Below are positions 18,564-20,895 of a DNA stretch of 20,895 nt, one piece after another. This DNA is from a virus. The notes under the pieces are model-generated. The model was not told where the DNA came from. It saw only the letters and a program-made list of their open reading frames with translations, and ran no database searches. Location of the stretch: IMG/VR virus record IMGVR_UViG_3300022591_000805, positions 1 to 20,895 of that record, one strand, 5' to 3'. The first letter of the stretch is position 1; every line of letters starts with the position of its first letter. The position numbers were made by a program, and so were the translations under genes.

Positions 18564-18907
18564 CATGGCATACAGGCGACGATGGCTCCGCACTCCCCGT
18601 CTTCGGATACCGAGACTTCAATCTTGCGGCCCGGAAATTGCTGCTTCACCTGTTCGGCGATCGCGCAAGCCATATTCTCACAGGAAAGAGAGCCCATTCG
18701 GCCTCCCGGGAAGTACTTCTTCGCAAGATCGAGCAGATTGTGATATTCAACCTCGCGCTCGGAATGATGGACGTGCATGATCACTTCAACGTAGAAAAGA
18801 TGCCGATGCTCCGCCCGAAGGTACTCGCGTGGCGCCGGAGCGTTCGGCCAGCAGTGCCAGCCTTCGGCGCGGAACGTGACCTTAGCGAACATCTCAAGAT
18901 TTGACAA
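18563..18907 (-). CDS. QueD / 6-pyruvoyl-tetrahydropterin synthase-like protein
   Basis: This 114-residue protein has the T-fold pattern of the QueD/PTPS family. His18 in EGWHCW and the pair His34 and His36 in AEHRHLF correspond to the three zinc-binding histidines, and Cys19 lies near the usual catalytic Cys. SCENMACAIAEQV matches the family's T-x-E-N-helix, and EVSVSEDGECGAIV the last strand. The family converts dihydroneopterin triphosphate into 6-carboxy- or 6-pyruvoyl-tetrahydropterin, leading to queuosine/preQ0 bases. It is slightly short, and the usual HGH is HRH. The start is TTG 18907, six bases after GGAGG; ATG 18892 lies too far from it. It overlaps the ParB-type gene by 14 bases. 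Confidence 0.72.
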   Translation of the reverse strand: MSNLEMFAKVTFRAEGWHCWPNAPAPREYLRAEHRHLFYVEVIMHVHHSEREVEYHNLLDLAKKYFPGGRMGSLSCENMACAIAEQVKQQFPGRKIEVSVSEDGECGAIVACMP

Positions 18908-19664
18908 TGGATTCCTCCCCCTTGATTTCAGACCAGCGATCCAGGATGTGGCCGCAGATGTAAGGGTCCGGCTGGACGAGAACGACCTTCGTGGCCTTGT
19001 CAGCCTTGACCGTCAACAGGACGTAAGGGCCCGGATAGGGCGCGAAGATGACGCCGGCGCCATCCAGATCTTTTTTCCAGGCTTCCCATCCGGTCAACAC
19101 GTCCTCGCAGTAGAGGATGTGCTTGCCCACCTTCCACCTGTCCCCCTGCTCAACGGTATGCTTGGGATCTTCGATGGTAACTTGCGTGAGGTCCAAGAGC
19201 TTGCCATCTGATCCGATTTCGGTTCCCAGAAGCTTCGCCATCTCATCATCGGACCAGAACTTGCCCAACTGCTCCCGACCCAGGTCTCGCAATACCGCAT
19301 CATCCCAATCGAGATTAACCTCACCGACACGGTTCTGGAAGATCGAGAGCATTCGGGCACGCGGGTCCTTCAAGAGGTCCAGGTCGGTTCTCTTGTGAAT
19401 GACCGGCCTCTTCCCGTCTGTCTCGACGATCAGCGGATCGTCGAACCCCAATTCAACCAGCTTTTCAAGACGCTGATTGCCGCTGATCGTCAAGCCGTTC
19501 CGATCGACAGTCAGTGAATCTCCGAAGCCACATGACCGGAGGGAATCCTCCATCATGCCCCCGCCGCGTTCGGTGTGCTTATTGGGATTCGTTGGGTCGG
19601 GCTTCGCCACGTCGGCAAGCTTTACACCGTTTGGCGTTTTCGCGGGTGCGGCTGGCGTTCGCAT
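18894..19664 (-). CDS. ParB-like domain protein with methyltransferase-like tail
   Basis: This is a 256-residue protein. Residues about 14-100 form a ParB/sulfiredoxin-type domain: PDPTNPNKHTERG, then TISGNQRLEKLVELG in place of the usual GxRRLxAA motif. Residues 173-185 (EQGDRWKVGKHIL) and the end (VQPDPYICGHILDRWSEI) look like the first and last segments of the DNA methyltransferases commonly fused to ParB domains. The central SAM-binding and catalytic parts appear to be absent; only FAPYPGPY lies between. It may bind DNA or a partner without methylating. ATG 19664 is chosen because AGGAGGTG (19670-19677) lies five bases upstream; the frame could extend to 19688. Confidence 0.7.
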   Translation of the reverse strand: MRTPAAPAKTPNGVKLADVAKPDPTNPNKHTERGGGMMEDSLRSCGFGDSLTVDRNGLTISGNQRLEKLVELGFDDPLIVETDGKRPVIHKRTDLDLLKDPRARMLSIFQNRVGEVNLDWDDAVLRDLGREQLGKFWSDDEMAKLLGTEIGSDGKLLDLTQVTIEDPKHTVEQGDRWKVGKHILYCEDVLTGWEAWKKDLDGAGVIFAPYPGPYVLLTVKADKATKVVLVQPDPYICGHILDRWSEIKGEESIVKS

Positions 19665-19954
19665 GAATCCACCTCCTGTGTCGGACATATTATAAGCCCG
19701 GTTTGCCTTTGCAGAATATCAATTCCTTTGCGAATACGATAAGCGTCAATCGAGCACTGCAAGAGCTGCACGGTCTCCGCACACGCCGTACCACAAACGC
19801 GCCAGAACGAACCCAACAGGACGGCCACTAGAAGCCCGCAATAAACGCACAGCGTCCAGCCGCGCAGAGCGTTCGCGTCAAGCAAGGTCATGACCAGAAG
19901 CGCCGAAAGCACGCCCAAGGCCCAGGCCGTGAAGGTTCGAAAATCGTTGACCAT
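19622..19954 (-). CDS. small Cys-containing membrane protein
   Basis: This is a 110-residue protein with two hydrophobic segments, about 8-25 (FTAWALGVLSALLVMTLL) and 33-48 (TLCVYCGLLVAVLLGSF), separated by a short loop. A polar, basic C-terminus ends in PHPRKRQTV. Several Cys residues flank the second segment. Topology would be a hairpin in the inner membrane. Size and topology would fit a holin-like or accessory membrane protein, but position in a nucleotide-modification block does not support lysis, and no family is recognised. ATG 19954 follows the methyltransferase stop by a few bases, using that gene's AAGGAG as ribosome-binding site. It overlaps the ParB-like gene by 43 bases. Confidence 0.55.
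   Translation of the reverse strand: MVNDFRTFTAWALGVLSALLVMTLLDANALRGWTLCVYCGLLVAVLLGSFWRVCGTACAETVQLLQCSIDAYRIRKGIDILQRQTGLIICPTQEVDSCERQPHPRKRQTV
19670..19677 (-). promoter_or_regulatory. ribosome-binding site deciding the ParB-like start
   Basis: AGGAGGTG, a perfect anti-16S match, lies five bases before ATG 19664 and inside the 3' end of the upstream membrane-protein gene. It favours this start over the in-frame ATG at 19688, which has no such site. Confidence 0.7.
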
Positions 19955-19957
19955 GAT

Positions 19958-20680
19958 TCATAGCTCCTTTCCCATGATGTCGTCGAAAAGCTCCTTCGTC
20001 ATTTTCAGCTTCGGCTCAAAGAGCGTGGGCTGCGCCTCGACCAGGGCGATCCGTTCGCGGGCGATGCGGCAATATTCCTCGCTGATTTCAAACCCCAGGA
20101 AGTGGCGGCCCAGCTTCTTGGCGGCCACTGCGGTGGTGCCGCTGCCCAGGAAGGGGTCAAGGATGGTTTCGGCGTCACCCGCCCTATCGACTTGCTTGAT
20201 ACACCAGAGCATCAAATCGAGGGGCTTCTGCGTGGGGTGCTCCGCCCCATCCAACATTAACGCCACACGATTCAGCACGAACACCCGAAGAGCAAGATCA
20301 AAAGACGTGAATGCAAGCTCTGCGTCAGACGAGCAAATGCGCTGCCCCTTGTCCCAGACAAGCCACCCCATTTTCGCGGGAAGATTACGGGTGAAATAAT
20401 TCCCCCCCCAGATAACCTGAGCCGTCGATACACGGAAAATTTCCAGGAATATAGCATCCGATGGCGGAGCTGAATCCCATCCCTTGAATTCATAAGCCTT
20501 TCTCTCCCCATGCCGAGAAGTGCTTGCCTTCATTCCGTCACGCCCGATTCCATCCGGCGGATCAGTAATGACCGCATCCACACAGCCATCGGGCAGCGCC
20601 TTCATCAACTCCAGGCAATCCCCGCAGACCACAGTGCAGCAGCGATAGGGGCCAAGCATCCTTCCGCATCCTTCAGGCAT
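19958..20680 (-). CDS. DNA methyltransferase (N6-Ade/N4-Cyt type, beta order)
   Basis: This 240-residue protein has motif IV first (ITDPPDG, 38-44) and the SAM-binding motif I later (ILDPFLGSGTT, 173-183), followed by GRHFLGFEIS. That order defines the beta class of amino-methyltransferases. HPTQKPLDLMLWCI (149-162) is the typical motif X region. Motif IV reads DPPD where DPPY is normal. The aromatic residue there stacks on the flipped base, so activity may be reduced or altered. No target-recognition domain of its own is evident. ATG 20680 is chosen because AGGGGGTG precedes it and it overlaps the HNH stop by 8 bases; the frame could extend to 20818 but would cover the HNH gene. It may protect phage DNA from host restriction. 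Confidence 0.85.
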   Translation of the reverse strand: MPEGCGRMLGPYRCCTVVCGDCLELMKALPDGCVDAVITDPPDGIGRDGMKASTSRHGERKAYEFKGWDSAPPSDAIFLEIFRVSTAQVIWGGNYFTRNLPAKMGWLVWDKGQRICSSDAELAFTSFDLALRVFVLNRVALMLDGAEHPTQKPLDLMLWCIKQVDRAGDAETILDPFLGSGTTAVAAKKLGRHFLGFEISEEYCRIARERIALVEAQPTLFEPKLKMTKELFDDIMGKEL

Positions 20681-20894
20681 TCCACACCCCCTGAGCATAG
20701 CGCTGGCGGCGACGTAACAGGCGACATGGAATACATCTCCTACCTGTCTTGCTCTGTGTGTAGGAGCCTCCACATTTGGGGCACACAGTTTTTCGAGCGT
20801 GGCTTGCCGAGAACCCATTTCCGAAGAGGATATTTTCTTTTAGGCTAATTGCCCGAAGGTGAGAGGGGTTGACGCATTTACGGTTACGACATAG
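20673..20894 (-). CDS. HNH endonuclease, 3' part (cut by window edge)
   Basis: The frame enters from the right edge and encodes 73 residues. CRNRKCVNPSHLRAISLKEN is the second half of the HNH metal-finger motif (the N..H region). It is followed by NGFSASHARKTVCPKCG and a Cys knuckle (CIPC), the usual tail of phage HNH nucleases. A basic end (RLLRRRQRYAQG) and a stop at 20673 close the gene. The first His strand lies outside the window. Such enzymes act as free-standing homing nucleases or as nicking partners of the terminase during cos cleavage. It overlaps the methyltransferase start by 8 bases, so the two are probably cotranslated. Confidence 0.82.
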   Translation of the reverse strand, partial: LCRNRKCVNPSHLRAISLKENILFGNGFSASHARKTVCPKCGGSYTQSKTGRRCIPCRLLRRRQRYAQGVWNA

Positions 20895-20895
20895 A

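Noticed and set aside
19689-19694. TATAAT on the minus strand before the ParB-like gene
   Set aside because: No acceptable -35 lies 16-18 bases upstream (the nearest TTGATA is 22 bases away), and the site is inside the upstream gene. Transcription is more likely continuous.
20681-20818. N-terminal extension of the methyltransferase frame
   Set aside because: This segment codes for the HNH protein in another frame, and a good ribosome-binding site precedes ATG 20680.

Overview
The window reads as part of a tailed double-stranded DNA phage genome (Caudoviricetes), or a prophage without a visible integrase. Every gene I can support lies on the minus strand, so the biological order runs from the right edge to the left. 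A terminase with Walker and nuclease motifs, a portal-MuF fusion, a prohead protease, a scaffold candidate and an HK97-type major capsid protein form a standard head cassette. GC is high, Shine-Dalgarno sites are often strong, and stop/start overlaps (ATGA, TGATG) are common. No rRNA, tRNA, CRISPR array, insertion sequence or integrase is visible. Nothing in the sequence fixes the host; it is probably an uncultivated bacterium.

Right part (20.9-18.2 kb), nucleic-acid and nucleotide genes: the 3' end of an HNH endonuclease cut by the window edge, a DNA methyltransferase with an unusual DPPD motif IV, a small membrane protein, a ParB-type protein carrying what looks like a stripped methyltransferase tail, a QueD/PTPS-like protein, a 42-residue ORF, and the C-terminal third of GTP cyclohydrolase I (FolE). 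The QueD-like gene and FolE fragment look like the remains of a 7-deazaguanine or pterin cassette.

Middle (18.2-8.5 kb), packaging and head: an HGG-motif protein in the small-terminase position, the large terminase with an added C-terminal zinc ribbon, two small zinc-ribbon proteins, a 62-residue protein, then the longest intergenic gap (197 bp, with a candidate promoter and a hairpin). Portal-MuF fusion, ChaB-protease fusion, His-rich scaffold candidate and major capsid protein follow.

Left part (8.5-0 kb), surface and sugar module: a 1163-residue fibre with three collagen-like (Gly-X-Thr rich) stretches, two tandemly duplicated F5/8C (discoidin) domains and three related C-terminal beta-rich repeats. 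Directly downstream come a GT-B glycosyltransferase, an FkbM methyltransferase, a double GT2 protein, a second GT2, a 72-residue protein and a GT-A protein, mostly coupled by overlapping stops and starts. The layout suggests that the phage glycosylates and O-methylates its own collagen-like fibre or capsid. The same C-terminal zinc-ribbon module occurs on the large terminase and on both GT2 proteins. A Shine-Dalgarno site at the left edge suggests another minus-strand gene just outside.
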